Made by a program: the position numbers and the translations under genes
Shown: piece by piece, positions 9,015 through 18,592 of the stretch
Layout of the letters: the number at the start of each line of letters is the position of its first letter
Position numbering within the stretch: position 1 is the first letter of the stretch
The notes under the pieces: model-generated
The model's database searches: none
Told to the model about the DNA's origin: nothing
What the model saw: only the letters and a program-made list of their open reading frames with translations
Assembly: GCA_001701135.1 (NCBI GenBank)
Contig: DAAN01000009.1
Location: forward strand, 186,001 to 250,000
Length of the DNA: 64,000 nt
Reading direction: 5' to 3'
From: Bacteroidales bacterium H3
GTDB lineage: Bacteria; Bacteroidota; Bacteroidia; Bacteroidales; Muribaculaceae

Positions 9015-10058
9015 ATGACATTTATGAAACCTACGATTCTTGTCACCGGAGGCACCGGCTACATCGGCTCACACACTGTAGTCGAACTGCAGAAAGCCGG
9101 CTATCCGGTGGTCATCATAGACAATCTTTCAAACTCAAGCCGCGACGTGCTCGACGGCATCGAACGTATCACCGGAATTCGTCCGGAATTCGTCGAGGCC
9201 GACTGCACCGACATCACCGCCCTTAAGATTCTTTTCGACACATATCCCGGCATCAAAGGAATCATCAATTTCGCTGCCTCCAAGGCTGTGGGCGAGTCGA
9301 TGGAGAAACCGCTGCTCTACTATCGCAACAATCTCAACACGCTCATGAATCTGCTCGATATGATGGGCCGCTACGATGTCGACGGCATCGTGTTCTCATC
9401 ATCGTGCACCGTCTACGGCGAGCCTGACCACAATCCTGTCACCGAGCAGACTCCCATCAAGAAGGCCACCTCGCCCTACGGCAACACAAAGCAGATTTCC
9501 GAGGAAATCATCACCGATACCATCAACTCGGGCGCACCCTTCAAGGCCGTACTGCTGCGTTATTTCAACCCCGTGGGCGCTCATCCATCGGCTGAAATCG
9601 GCGAGCTGCCCAACGGCGTGCCCCAGAACCTTGTGCCCTACCTCACCCAGACAGCCATGGGCATCCGCAAGGAACTGAGCGTATTCGGCGATGACTACAA
9701 CACCCCCGACGGTTCCTGCATCCGCGACTACATCGACGTGGTCGACCTGGCAAAAGCCCATGTCATCGCCATCGAACGTATGCTCGAGGAGAAATCGCAG
9801 GACAAAATCGAGATTTTCAACCTCGGCACCGGCAACGGCGTGAGTGTGCTCGGTCTGATCGCCGCCTTCGAGAACGCCACCGGCGTGAAAGTGCCTCACA
9901 AAATCGCTCCACGCCGTGCAGGCGACATCGAAAAAGTGTGGGCCGACCCCTCGCACGCCAACAACGTGCTCGGATGGAAAGCCGACACCCCTATCGAAGA
10001 CACAATGCGCAACGCGTGGGCATGGCAATGCCGTCTGCGCGAACGCGGCATTATGTAA
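9015..10058 (+). CDS. galE: UDP-glucose 4-epimerase
   Basis: Interconverts UDP-galactose and UDP-glucose with tightly bound NAD. The 347-residue SDR-type enzyme has the Rossmann motif GGTGYIGSH (about 11-19), the SSSCTVYG catalytic Ser/Thr region (about 127-134), the catalytic YGNTK (about 154-158), and the later substrate-binding block RYFNPVGAHPSAEIGE. An in-frame ATG lies at 9024, just before PTILVTGG, and could be the true start. It follows the nucleotidyltransferase gene by 21 bp and ends the galactose cluster before a strong hairpin. Confidence 0.93.
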   Translation: MTFMKPTILVTGGTGYIGSHTVVELQKAGYPVVIIDNLSNSSRDVLDGIERITGIRPEFVEADCTDITALKILFDTYPGIKGIINFAASKAVGESMEKPLLYYRNNLNTLMNLLDMMGRYDVDGIVFSSSCTVYGEPDHNPVTEQTPIKKATSPYGNTKQISEEIITDTINSGAPFKAVLLRYFNPVGAHPSAEIGELPNGVPQNLVPYLTQTAMGIRKELSVFGDDYNTPDGSCIRDYIDVVDLAKAHVIAIERMLEEKSQDKIEIFNLGTGNGVSVLGLIAAFENATGVKVPHKIAPRRAGDIEKVWADPSHANNVLGWKADTPIEDTMRNAWAWQCRLRERGIM

Positions 10059-10073
10059 ACGACTCCAAAAACA

Positions 10074-10110
10074 GCGGCATCGGCACTTCTCCTGGCCGAT
10101 GCCGCCTTTT
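10074..10110 (+). terminator. Terminator after galE
   Basis: Perfect 11-bp stem (10074-10084 with 10095-10105, 10-nt loop) followed by CTTTT. It sits 15 bp past the galE stop and ends 12 bp before the next ATG, so read-through or a promoter inside galE would be needed for the following gene. Confidence 0.75.
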
Positions 10111-10121
10111 CCTATTCTTTG

Positions 10122-11522
10122 ATGCATTCCACCAGACAACAGATCCGTAAACTTTTTGCTCTGGCCGCTTTCTGGCTCCTGACCGCCCAGAGCATGGCAC
10201 TGCTCGCCTCCGACGCTGTCCGCAATGAAGTGATGAACAATCCCTGCAACGCAGGCGGCGTGTATCTCGCCTATCCCGGCCCGGCCGACACTCTCGCCGT
10301 TACACCGGAAGGCTACGAGCCGTTCTATATCTCGCACTATGGCCGTCACGGTTCGCGATACCTCATTTCCGACGATGACTATCTGCGGGTTGCCGCACCT
10401 CTGCAGCAAGCCGCCGCAGATTCGTTGCTCACTCCTCTGGGCTACGACCTGCTGCGCCGGCTCGGTCCCGTGATGGAGGAGGCGGCCGGTCGCGGCGGCG
10501 AACTGACACCGCTCGGCACCCGGCAGCACAAGGGCATAGCCCGACGGATGTTTCTCACCTATCCCGAGGTTTTCACCAACGATGCCGTTATCACCGCCCG
10601 CAGCACCCAGGTGATGCGCTGCGCCCACTCCATGATGGCATTCTGCGAAAGCCTTAAGGAGATGAATGCACGGCTACGCATCCCCAAAGAATCATCAAGC
10701 CGATGGATGAGTCATCTGTGCTGGTGGACTCCCGAAGCATCATATTTCGATGACCACGGTCCCGGGAAACCGGCCTACAATGCTTTCGAAAAAGAGAATG
10801 TGAAATCGGAGCGCTTTCTGGCTTCCATTCTGAAAAATCCCGCCGATTTATCCCGTCTCAAAGATCATCAGGGGAAAGCCGTCACGGCTGACGCGCTTAT
10901 GTGGGGCGTGTTCTGGATTGCTGTAGACCTGCAGAACATGGAGACCGGCCACGGACCCGATGCCATAGCCATGTTTGACATCTTCACGCCCGAAGAGCTT
11001 TATCGACTGTGGCGCGTGACAAACTTTTCATTTTATTACCGCCACGCCGATTATCCTCCGGTCAAAGGCATCGGCATAGCCAACGCACGCAATCTCCTTG
11101 AAAACATCATCGACACCGCCGACGAATATATCGCCGGCAACAAAGGCGGCGCCACTTTACGCTTCGGCCACGACGGCAATATCACCCCGCTGTCGGCGCT
11201 GATGCAGTTCAGTGGATTCGACGGACAGGAAGCCGATCCCGAAAAAGTGGAGGATGTGTGGGCTTCGTTCCGCATCACCCCCATGGCCTCCAATCTGCAG
11301 ATGATATTATTCCGGCCTGCCGGAGCTGACAATGCCAAGCCCGAGGATATGCTTGTGAAATTCATGATGAACGAGCACGACGTGCTTCTGCCGATCAAGT
11401 CGGACAACGCGCCATTCTACCGTTGGTCCGATGCACGTACATTCCTGAAATCGCGCGTGGAAGCCGCCGACAAATCCATAGCCGACACCCGCAAGGCTCT
11501 CGAAGGTGTCAGCTATAAATAA
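10122..11522 (+). CDS. Histidine-type acid phosphatase, exported
   Basis: Branch-2 histidine phosphatase of about 466 residues. An N-terminal signal peptide (about 8-30) points to the periplasm or outer membrane. The catalytic RHGSR (about 75-79) carries the nucleophilic His, and the partner HD is in FGHDGNI near residue 350. Relatives include phytases, glucose-1-phosphatases and inositol-polyphosphate phosphatases; the HD rather than HAE proton-donor motif points toward the AppA/Agp side, but the substrate is open. I take the ATG at 10122 rather than the preceding TTG. It follows the galE terminator closely. Confidence 0.85.
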   Translation: MHSTRQQIRKLFALAAFWLLTAQSMALLASDAVRNEVMNNPCNAGGVYLAYPGPADTLAVTPEGYEPFYISHYGRHGSRYLISDDDYLRVAAPLQQAAADSLLTPLGYDLLRRLGPVMEEAAGRGGELTPLGTRQHKGIARRMFLTYPEVFTNDAVITARSTQVMRCAHSMMAFCESLKEMNARLRIPKESSSRWMSHLCWWTPEASYFDDHGPGKPAYNAFEKENVKSERFLASILKNPADLSRLKDHQGKAVTADALMWGVFWIAVDLQNMETGHGPDAIAMFDIFTPEELYRLWRVTNFSFYYRHADYPPVKGIGIANARNLLENIIDTADEYIAGNKGGATLRFGHDGNITPLSALMQFSGFDGQEADPEKVEDVWASFRITPMASNLQMILFRPAGADNAKPEDMLVKFMMNEHDVLLPIKSDNAPFYRWSDARTFLKSRVEAADKSIADTRKALEGVSYK

Positions 11523-11564
11523 TCCTTACCATTATTTATTAAACAGTAACTTATACCTGATATT

Positions 11565-12425
11565 TTGCAGCCACTGAATCAGTCATATTCCTCATCCCCT
11601 ATCGGTGTTTTCGATTCGGGCTACGGCGGGCTTACCATACTCCGCTCCATGCGCAGGCTGTTGCCGCAGTATGACTATCTCTACCTCGGCGACAACGCCC
11701 GGGCGCCTTACGGATCGCGCTCGTTCGACATCGTCTACAAATTCACACTGCAGGCAGTGGAGGAACTTTTCAGACGCGGTTGCCGCCTGGTGATACTCGC
11801 CTGCAACACCGCCTCAGCCAAAGCTTTGCGCACCATCCAGCAAAACGACCTGCCGAGACTCGATCCAACGCGTCGTGTGCTCGGAGTGATCCGCCCAACC
11901 GTCGAGGCAATCGGATCACTCACACGCAATGGCCATATAGGCCTGTTCGGCACACCCGGCACCGTGCGCAGCGGTTCATACGACCTCGAAATAGCCAAGG
12001 ATTACCCCAATATGACCCTTGCCAGTCTCCCCTGCCCCATGTGGGTGCCCTTAGTGGAAAACAATGAGGCAGACAAGCCGGGCGCCGACTATTTCGTCAA
12101 TAAATACGTAGGCGAACTGATCGGCGTGGATCCTGAGATCGACACTGTGATACTCGGCTGCACTCACTATCCTATCTTATACCCCAAAATCCGCAAAGCA
12201 CTCCCTGAGAATGTGCAATTAGTGTCGCAAGGCGACATCGTAGCCGCCTCACTGGCCGACTATCTGCGCCGTCATCCCGAAATGGAACAGACAATTTCGC
12301 GCGCAGATGCCGGTCTTGAAGGTACATGTACCTACCTCACCACCGAATCCGCGGCGCAGTTTGAGCAGATCGCCTCCATGTTCATGCCCTATCGCCTGCC
12401 GGCCACACAGATCAGCCTTTCTTAA
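11565..12425 (+). CDS. murI: Glutamate racemase
   Basis: Makes D-glutamate for peptidoglycan. The 286 residues show the family pattern: GVFDSGYGGL near the N-terminus (catalytic Asp about 17), the first catalytic cysteine in ACNTAS (about 83) and the second in GCTHYP (about 196). The only usable start in frame is TTG at 11565, because a stop lies 18 bp upstream and no ATG occurs before the conserved core. That TTG overlaps a -7-like TTTTG, so initiation deserves a check. It is convergent with the outer-membrane barrel gene. Confidence 0.93.
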   Translation: MQPLNQSYSSSPIGVFDSGYGGLTILRSMRRLLPQYDYLYLGDNARAPYGSRSFDIVYKFTLQAVEELFRRGCRLVILACNTASAKALRTIQQNDLPRLDPTRRVLGVIRPTVEAIGSLTRNGHIGLFGTPGTVRSGSYDLEIAKDYPNMTLASLPCPMWVPLVENNEADKPGADYFVNKYVGELIGVDPEIDTVILGCTHYPILYPKIRKALPENVQLVSQGDIVAASLADYLRRHPEMEQTISRADAGLEGTCTYLTTESAAQFEQIASMFMPYRLPATQISLS

Positions 12426-12444
12426 GAGCGCGCTCCTTAAATTT

Positions 12445-13062
12445 TCAGAAGAAATAGGTGACACCGACCGACCAGAAGCGGTTTCGGGCCGAATAGTCCT
12501 GGAGCTGACGTGCCTTGATGGTGTAGGTCATACCCCAGGTATAGGCGCCCGTCACCTGCCAGCGGCGCAGAATCTCAGCACCGATACCGGCGCGGAGCCC
12601 TACGGAGCCGAAGGGGAACTGCATGGTCTTGCACTTTGAGTGCGCGATGTTGAACGTAAATACCGGACCGCCGAACACAAACGGAGCCAGCGTGTCCTCG
12701 AATCCGTTCATCTTCGTCCACTTGAATTCGAGATTTACGGGCAGTTCAAGCGTGTGAAGCATGATATGCTCCTTGCCGTAGCCTTGCGACTGCCACATCC
12801 ATCGGGAGCCAAGATCCATTTTAGCGCCATTCATCGTGTAAAGCGCGCCCAGGCGCAGACCGAAACCCAGACCGGGGAACATCATTTCGCCGGTGACACC
12901 GAGACGGGGGCCTACGGCGCCGGTCACATCCACTATGTCCTGCTTGAACGAAAGATTTGTGAGGCCTACTCCGGCTTCAGCGCCATAGCGGAAATCGGCA
13001 CGGGAAGTGAACGAGGCGCCAAGAATCACGGCAGCAGCGGCAAAATATCTTAATAGTTTCAT
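12445..13062 (-). CDS. Small outer-membrane beta-barrel protein (PorT-like)
   Basis: A 205-residue protein with a signal peptide (about 1-22, ending SRA). A run of alternating hydrophobic and polar strands rich in Gly and aromatic residues ends in YFF, as in Bacteroidota outer-membrane beta-barrels of the PorT/OMP_b-brl type. It probably has eight strands. No enzyme motif is seen. It is downstream of hisS by 26 bp and may share its transcript. Family placement is from composition, the terminal aromatic and the architecture; the specific role is unknown. Confidence 0.75.
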   Translation of the reverse strand: MKLLRYFAAAAVILGASFTSRADFRYGAEAGVGLTNLSFKQDIVDVTGAVGPRLGVTGEMMFPGLGFGLRLGALYTMNGAKMDLGSRWMWQSQGYGKEHIMLHTLELPVNLEFKWTKMNGFEDTLAPFVFGGPVFTFNIAHSKCKTMQFPFGSVGLRAGIGAEILRRWQVTGAYTWGMTYTIKARQLQDYSARNRFWSVGVTYFF

Positions 13063-13088
13063 TTGTCGTAATTTATGACATCGCGGGG

Positions 13089-14474
13089 TTATGACCGGGA
13101 GTCGGAGTTTATAGCATTGAGGATTGAGTTGACGTCGGCGCCGACGGTGGTCTGTTCGCCTGTGGCCATGTTCTTTATGTTGACTTTGCCTTCAGCAAGT
13201 TCGCTTTCGCCGATGATGGCTACAAAAGGAATCTGGCCGTCGTTGGCATAGCTCATCTGCTTTTTCATCTTTACTGAGTCGGGATAGACCTCAGCCGCAA
13301 CACCCGACGCGCGTAACTCTTTGGCAAGACGGAGCGATGCGGCAGCCTCTGCATCGCCGAAATTGATAAAGAGCACCGTGGTGGAGGTTGCACGGGCTTC
13401 GGCCGGGAAAAGATCAAGCGCCACGAGCACATCATAAATGCGGTCGGCGCCAAACGACACGCCCACACCCGACAGGCCGGGCAGGCCGAAAACGCCGGTA
13501 AGGTTGTCGTAACGGCCACCGCCCGAAATGGAACCGATCTGATGGTCTTTTGCCTTTACCTCTATGATGGTGCCTGTGTAGTAGTTGAGACCGCGGGCAA
13601 GCGATACATCGAGATCGAGATCGGCGCGCAGGCCTAAAGCGGTGACGCCGGAAACCACGGTCTTAAGCTCCTTGACGCCGAGCGAGCCGGTCTCGGATGA
13701 GGCAAGAAGAGTCTCAAGCTGTTCAAGACGCTCCTCGATCGAGCCGTTGATGGCAAGAATGGGTTGCAGACGACTGACAGCATCCTGCGAAAGCCCGCGC
13801 TCGAGAAGCTCGGCATTGACATTTTCAACACCGATTTTGTCGAGCTTGTCGATAGCCACGGTGATGTCGACAATCTTGTCGGGGAAACCGATGATCTCAG
13901 CGATTCCCGCCAGCACTTTGCGGTTGTTGAGTTTGAGAATCACATTGATTTTCAGACGGGAGAAAACCTCGTCGACCATCTGCAGCAGTTCGATTTCGTT
14001 GACAAGCGAATCGGAGCCGACCACATCGGCATCGCACTGATAGAACTCGCGGTAGCGACCCTTCTGCGGACGGTCGGCACGCCACACGGGCTGTATCTGA
14101 TAACGTTTGAAGGGTAACTGCAGCTCGTTGCGGTGCTGAACCACAAAACGTGCGAAAGGCACTGTCAGATCATAGCGCAGACCCTTTTCGCTTATAGCAT
14201 TGGTGAGCTTAGGATAGTTCACGGGGTCGGAATCGACCAGTGCCCGGTCAACGCCCTTGAGATACTCGCCCGAGTTGAGAATCTTGAAAAGGAGTTTGTC
14301 GCCCTCCTCGCCATATTTTCCCATGAGGGTGGAGAGATTTTCCATGGCAGGGGTCTCCACCGGGTTGTAGCCGTAGAGGCGGAAAACCTGACGGATGGTG
14401 TCGAAAATATAGTTGCGGCGAGCCATTTCGGCCGGTCCGAAATCACGTGTGCCTTTGGGTATGGAGGGCTTCAT
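13089..14474 (-). CDS. hisS: Histidyl-tRNA synthetase
   Basis: Charges tRNA-His. The 461-residue class II synthetase has motif 1 near the N-terminus ([15 protein letters not shown]). Motif 2 is [23 protein letters not shown], the histidine-specific signature is [15 protein letters not shown], and motif 3 is [15 protein letters not shown]-terminal anticodon-binding domain (about 365-450) follows. Length is normal. It lies directly downstream of typA with a 33-bp gap, so the two may be cotranscribed. Confidence 0.96.
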   Translation of the reverse strand: MKPSIPKGTRDFGPAEMARRNYIFDTIRQVFRLYGYNPVETPAMENLSTLMGKYGEEGDKLLFKILNSGEYLKGVDRALVDSDPVNYPKLTNAISEKGLRYDLTVPFARFVVQHRNELQLPFKRYQIQPVWRADRPQKGRYREFYQCDADVVGSDSLVNEIELLQMVDEVFSRLKINVILKLNNRKVLAGIAEIIGFPDKIVDITVAIDKLDKIGVENVNAELLERGLSQDAVSRLQPILAINGSIEERLEQLETLLASSETGSLGVKELKTVVSGVTALGLRADLDLDVSLARGLNYYTGTIIEVKAKDHQIGSISGGGRYDNLTGVFGLPGLSGVGVSFGADRIYDVLVALDLFPAEARATSTTVLFINFGDAEAAASLRLAKELRASGVAAEVYPDSVKMKKQMSYANDGQIPFVAIIGESELAEGKVNIKNMATGEQTTVGADVNSILNAINSDSRS

Positions 14475-14507
14475 CGTTGACAGTTTGGTGTGTGAATGAA
14501 GATTGGA

Positions 14508-16304
14508 TTATTTGTTGGCGCGTTTGCGTTCGAGTTCGTCAAGGATAATCTTGCGCAGACGGATGTGATGGGGTGTAACCTCCACATATTCATCCTCTTT
14601 GATGTATTCGAGAGCTTCCTCGAGCGAGAACACCACGGGAGGCACGATTTTGGCCTTTTCGTCGGTGCCCGACGCGCGCACGTTGGTAAGCTTTTTCGAC
14701 TTGGTGACGTTGATTACTATATCCTTGTCTTTGGCGCTCTCGCCCACAACCTGGCCGGCGTAGACTTCCTCCTGCGGGAAGATGAAGAAGCGGCCGCGGT
14801 CCTGGAGTTTGTCGATGGCGTAAGCATAGGCCGTACCGGCCTCCATGGCGATGAGAGAGCCGTTGGTGCGGCGCTCGATGTCACCCTTCCAGGGCTGGTA
14901 TTCGAGGAAGCGGTGAGCCATGATGGCCTCGCCGGCCGATCCGGTGAGCACATTGTTGCGCAGACCGATAATGCCGCGCGAAGGTATCTGGAACTCCATG
15001 TGCACCCGGTCGTTCTGAGTGGACATCGACAGCAGGTCGCCTTTGCGGCGGGTGACCATGTCTATCATCTTCGAGGCATACTCCTCGGTGACGTTGATAG
15101 TGAGCATTTCAACCGGCTCGCACTTCACACCGTCAATCTCCTTGACGATTACCTGAGGCTGGCCGACCTGAAGTTCATAACCCTCACGGCGCATGGTCTC
15201 GATAAGTACCGACAAATGCAGCACGCCTCGGCCATAGACAGTCCATTTATCCTCGTTGGCACCTTTCTCCACACGGAGCGCCAGATTTTTGTCAAGTTCC
15301 TTGATGAGTCGGTCGTTGATGTGGCGCGAGGTGACATATTTGCCATCTTTTCCGAAGAAGGGTGAATCGTTGATGGTGAAGGTCATCGACATTGTGGGTT
15401 CGTCGATGGCGATACGGGGAAGCGGTTCGGGATTGTCGGGGAGGGTGACGGTATCGCCGATTTCAAAGGCATCAAGGCCTACAAGAGCGCAGATATCGCC
15501 CGAGGAAACCTCGCTGACCTTCTTGCGCCCCATACCTTCGAACACATGCAGCTCCTTGATGCGCTGGCGCTGCACGGAACCGTCGCGGCGGCTGAGGCCA
15601 ATTTCCATCCCCTCGCGGAGAGTGCCGCGGTGCACACGGCCCACTGCTATACGACCCACGTAGTTTGAATAATCAAGCGACGTGATCAGCATCTGGGGGT
15701 CCCCTTCCAGAGTCTTGGGAGCGGGAATATACTCGAGGATGGCATCGAGCAGAGGGATGATGTTATCGGTGGGTTTCGTCCAGTCGGTGCTCATCCAACC
15801 ATTCTTGGCAGAGCCGTAGATGGTGGGGAAATCAAGCTGTTCCTCGGTGGCGTCGAGGTTGAACATCAGATCGAACACCATCTCCTGCACCTCGTCGGGC
15901 CGGCAGTTGGGTTTATCGACTTTGTTGATCACCACCACCGGTTTCAGGCCGATCTGAATGGCTTTCTGCAACACGAAACGGGTCTGGGGCATCGGGCCTT
16001 CGAAAGCGTCGACAAGCAGCAGACAGCCGTCGGCCATGTTGAGCACACGCTCCACTTCGCCGCCGAAATCGGCGTGTCCCGGGGTGTCTATGATGTTGAT
16101 TTTAGTATCCTTATAATTGATGGAAACGTTTTTGGAGAGGATTGTTATACCTCTCTCGCGTTCGAGGTCATTGTTGTCGAGGATAAGTTCTCCGGCATTC
16201 TGATTCTCACGAAAAAGATGCCCGGCCAGCAGCATTTTATCGACCAGAGTGGTCTTGCCATGGTCCACATGGGCGATGATCGCAATATTACGTATGTTCT
16301 GCAT
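14508..16304 (-). CDS. typA: Ribosome-associated GTPase TypA/BipA
   Basis: Translational GTPase related to EF-G that binds the ribosome under stress and helps large-subunit assembly. The 598 residues begin with the GTPase domain: G1 AHVDHGKTT (about 10-18), G3 DTPGHADF, and G4 NKVD. Beta-barrel and EF-G III/V-like domains follow, and then the TypA-specific C-terminal domain around residues 480-598. The [24 protein letters not shown] block is distinctive for TypA against EF-G or LepA. A -7 element (TAACTTTG) lies 25 bp upstream of the ATG. Confidence 0.95.
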   Translation of the reverse strand: MQNIRNIAIIAHVDHGKTTLVDKMLLAGHLFRENQNAGELILDNNDLERERGITILSKNVSINYKDTKINIIDTPGHADFGGEVERVLNMADGCLLLVDAFEGPMPQTRFVLQKAIQIGLKPVVVINKVDKPNCRPDEVQEMVFDLMFNLDATEEQLDFPTIYGSAKNGWMSTDWTKPTDNIIPLLDAILEYIPAPKTLEGDPQMLITSLDYSNYVGRIAVGRVHRGTLREGMEIGLSRRDGSVQRQRIKELHVFEGMGRKKVSEVSSGDICALVGLDAFEIGDTVTLPDNPEPLPRIAIDEPTMSMTFTINDSPFFGKDGKYVTSRHINDRLIKELDKNLALRVEKGANEDKWTVYGRGVLHLSVLIETMRREGYELQVGQPQVIVKEIDGVKCEPVEMLTINVTEEYASKMIDMVTRRKGDLLSMSTQNDRVHMEFQIPSRGIIGLRNNVLTGSAGEAIMAHRFLEYQPWKGDIERRTNGSLIAMEAGTAYAYAIDKLQDRGRFFIFPQEEVYAGQVVGESAKDKDIVINVTKSKKLTNVRASGTDEKAKIVPPVVFSLEEALEYIKEDEYVEVTPHHIRLRKIILDELERKRANK

Positions 16305-16329
16305 ACAAAGTCAATTCATTTTCAAGCTG

Positions 16330-16337
16330 CAAAGTTA
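16330..16337 (-). promoter_or_regulatory. Candidate -7 element of the typA promoter
   Basis: TAACTTTG on the minus strand, an exact -7 match, 25 bp before the typA start. The -33 position shows GGTTT instead of a clean TTTG. Confidence 0.5.
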
Positions 16338-16375
16338 CGAAAAAATTATATAATCATAAACCATTCACCAAAAAA

Positions 16376-16417
16376 CCGCCTTGAAAAAGTGGATGCGTGT
16401 CAACTTTTTCAAGGCGG
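16376..16417 (-). terminator. Terminator of the BlaI/BlaR-like operon
   Basis: Perfect 15-bp inverted repeat (16376-16390 with 16403-16417, 12-nt loop). On the minus strand it is followed by TTTTTT, giving a strong intrinsic terminator about 75 bp after the M56 peptidase stop and upstream of the typA promoter. Confidence 0.85.
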
Positions 16418-16490
16418 GATATAAGATATTTACAGGCAATAATCTCCCGGGATGGATAATAATCTGTGTATGAAGTGTGGTGCGGGGAGA

Positions 16491-18056
16491 TTATTTGCGG
16501 ATGGTGATGTCGATGCGTTTGGTGGTTTCAGTATTCTTTATATCCATACTTTCGACACTTCCGGAAGAAATATCCGAAAGGCTGCCGTGATAACGTTCGC
16601 CGTTGACATATACCTCAACTCCATCCATGGAATTGCCTGTTACGGATACGGTTGTCACACTTTTTTTGGCTGTTTTCGGGGTCTTATCGGTATCGTCGCC
16701 TTTCAGACGGAAGAATACCGGAAGGGTAAACTGGACGTCGACGGGTTTCCCATCGACTGAGCCGGGGGTCCAGCGGGGCATTTCACCCACAATTCTCAGA
16801 GCCTCGGTATCAAGGTCGGGGGAGACACTCCTGATAATTTCGGGGGAAGCGACGGAGCCGTTGGCCTTAACAACGAATCTGACCACCACACGCCCCTGGA
16901 CGCCTGCTTTCATGGCCTCTTCGGGATATTTGAGGTTATCTCTCACATAGTTCATGAGAGCCACGTCGCCGCCGGGAAACTGCGGCATCTTCTCACAGGC
17001 TGCTAAAGTTTGCTTTTTATCACTCTTTTTGCTAACTTTGCTGTCGGGTTTTGCCACCACAGGCGTCGAGGCCTTTGTTTCCTGAGAGGAAACGACCGGT
17101 GTTTCGACGATGCTGACAGCAGGAGAAGCTGCTTCGACAGGAGCCGGTGTTTCGGTAGCGGTCATGCTCCGGAGAGCCGAAGCAACTGCCGGGATCTGGG
17201 TTACGGCAAAAGCCGCTGCCACTGCGGGCACAATCACCAAGGCGCGCATGCGCCGCCCGGGCGAACTTTTTGATTTGTACATCATAGCGATACGGTTTTT
17301 TAATTTGCTATGGTTAAGGCTGTTGGCGCACGACTGGAAACAAACGCCTGCAGCCTTTTCCAATAACAGGTATTGATATTTCTTTTTGTCGAATCCACTG
17401 GTGACAACCTTCTCGTCGGCCTCGTATTCATGCACCTCCCGTAGTTGGGCCAGCATCAGCCACGCGGCAGGGTTATACCACTGCACACACAGCAGGATTT
17501 CAGCCGACAGCAGGTCAAACCAATGACGTGAGCAGATGTGGGCAAGTTCGTGGGTGGCGATCATCTCGCCGTGACGTTCGTAGTCGGCTCGCGACACGAC
17601 TACTTTTTTAAAGAAACTGAACGGGGCAATTTCTGGACGATCAATCAACACAAGCGTGAAGTCATCATAGCGGATGCTCTCCCCTCTCTGAATCAGAGCC
17701 ATTATGCGCCCTGTAGCGACGAGCAGACGCAGCAGCATTAATACAGCCCCGGCCACAATCAGCATTTCCACTATCGACATTATATCAATGTGTGGTGTTG
17801 ACGCGGCAACCAACCCGTCGGTTGTAAATCCTACGGCCATGGGCAGACCGACCTCTGCCACCGGCGTGAAGTGACTCTCCTCGGGAAGCGACAGCAACGC
17901 GGGGAGCGCCACTATGCTGACTACCATTATCCCGCCAAGAACCATGCGGTTGAGCCGATGCTGACACTGTTGCGCCAGGAACAATTTATAGACGATCATC
18001 CCCGCTGCTACAAAAAGAGAGGATACGAGTGAGAATGCTGTGAATTGGCTTAACAT
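16491..18056 (-). CDS. BlaR1/MecR1-type M56 metallopeptidase with C-terminal TonB domain
   Basis: Membrane sensor-protease that, by analogy with BlaR1, cuts or inactivates its partner repressor on a signal. In the 521 residues, transmembrane segments are at about 5-28, 35-57, 90-113 and 265-290. The zinc site HELAH is at 169-173, with the downstream EYEADE glutamate near 210. After a Pro/Ala/Ser linker (about 295-345) comes a TonB C-terminal-like domain (about 350-455; PQFPGGDVALMNYVRDNLKYP...). A short beta-rich tail resembling a TonB-plug segment follows. No penicillin-binding sensor domain is present, so the inducer need not be a beta-lactam. The gene lies 12 bp downstream of the repressor gene. 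Confidence 0.88.
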   Translation of the reverse strand: MLSQFTAFSLVSSLFVAAGMIVYKLFLAQQCQHRLNRMVLGGIMVVSIVALPALLSLPEESHFTPVAEVGLPMAVGFTTDGLVAASTPHIDIMSIVEMLIVAGAVLMLLRLLVATGRIMALIQRGESIRYDDFTLVLIDRPEIAPFSFFKKVVVSRADYERHGEMIATHELAHICSRHWFDLLSAEILLCVQWYNPAAWLMLAQLREVHEYEADEKVVTSGFDKKKYQYLLLEKAAGVCFQSCANSLNHSKLKNRIAMMYKSKSSPGRRMRALVIVPAVAAAFAVTQIPAVASALRSMTATETPAPVEAASPAVSIVETPVVSSQETKASTPVVAKPDSKVSKKSDKKQTLAACEKMPQFPGGDVALMNYVRDNLKYPEEAMKAGVQGRVVVRFVVKANGSVASPEIIRSVSPDLDTEALRIVGEMPRWTPGSVDGKPVDVQFTLPVFFRLKGDDTDKTPKTAKKSVTTVSVTGNSMDGVEVYVNGERYHGSLSDISSGSVESMDIKNTETTKRIDITIRK

Positions 18057-18068
18057 GGTTCTGCGTAT

Positions 18069-18473
18069 TTATGAGTGATCGGATGAGGTGGATTCCGGGG
18101 TCTTTGAAGCCGATTTTCTGTCGATCATTTCAATGAGCTCTCTGAGATCTTCAACTGAAATTTTCTCTTTCTCGACCAATGCGGACACTGCCGAACGATA
18201 GGAATTGTCAAAGAAATCACGCACCACAGCGGCCAAAGAGCGGTCGCGACACTCTTCGCGAGGGGTAATGGCATAATAGCGGTAGCCGCCACCCTCTTCG
18301 ATATGCCCCACGTGACCCTTTTGCTCGAGGATCCTGACGGTGGTCGACACAGTGTTGAAATGCGGACGCGGTTCGGCATATTCCGGAAGCATTTCGCGCA
18401 CCGACACGGCACCTTTTCGCCATAGGATCTGCATTATCTCGGTTTCTTTTTCTGTGAGTTTTCGTGACTTCAT
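18069..18473 (-). CDS. BlaI/MecI/CopY-family transcriptional repressor
   Basis: A 134-residue winged-helix repressor. The N-terminal half (LTEKETEIMQILWRKGAVSV, then a recognition helix with HFNTVSTTVRILEQKGHV, about 36-55) is the family DNA-binding domain. The C-terminal half is the dimerisation helix region, where BlaR-type proteases cut in characterised relatives. It heads a two-gene operon with the M56 peptidase. Two matching AAACTA-N6-TAGTTT dyads sit in and just after its promoter, so autorepression is likely. Confidence 0.92.
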   Translation of the reverse strand: MKSRKLTEKETEIMQILWRKGAVSVREMLPEYAEPRPHFNTVSTTVRILEQKGHVGHIEEGGGYRYYAITPREECRDRSLAAVVRDFFDNSYRSAVSALVEKEKISVEDLRELIEMIDRKSASKTPESTSSDHS

Positions 18474-18506
18474 ATTGTAAGCTCTTCAGTTGTGTTGTCA
18501 GATACA

Positions 18507-18524
18507 AAACTAAAACATTAGTTT
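18507..18524. promoter_or_regulatory. BlaI-type operator 1
   Basis: Dyad AAACTA-N6-TAGTTT, perfect in both arms, placed where transcription of the repressor gene should start. It is identical in arm sequence and spacing to operator 2, 34 bp away centre to centre. Confidence 0.75.
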
Positions 18525-18531
18525 CACATCG

Positions 18532-18563
18532 CAAAGCTACAAACTATTTTTTTAGTTTGCAAA
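18532..18563 (-). promoter_or_regulatory. Promoter of the BlaI/BlaR-like operon
   Basis: On the minus strand: TTTG (18560-18563), a 20-bp spacer, then TAGCTTTG (18532-18539), an exact fit to the Bacteroidota promoter. The spacer is filled almost exactly by operator 2. Confidence 0.8.
18541..18558. promoter_or_regulatory. BlaI-type operator 2
   Basis: Second copy of AAACTA-N6-TAGTTT, lying between the -33 and -7 elements, so a bound repressor would block sigma factor access. Confidence 0.78.
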
Positions 18564-18592
18564 TAAATCCGAAATTATTTTGAAAAAAATTG

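Noticed and set aside
9399..10628. A 409-codon open frame on the minus strand across galE and the phosphatase gene
   Set aside because: It is antisense to two well-supported genes, crosses the galE terminator, has Cys/His/Gly-rich composition typical of a shadow frame in GC-rich DNA, and matches no family.
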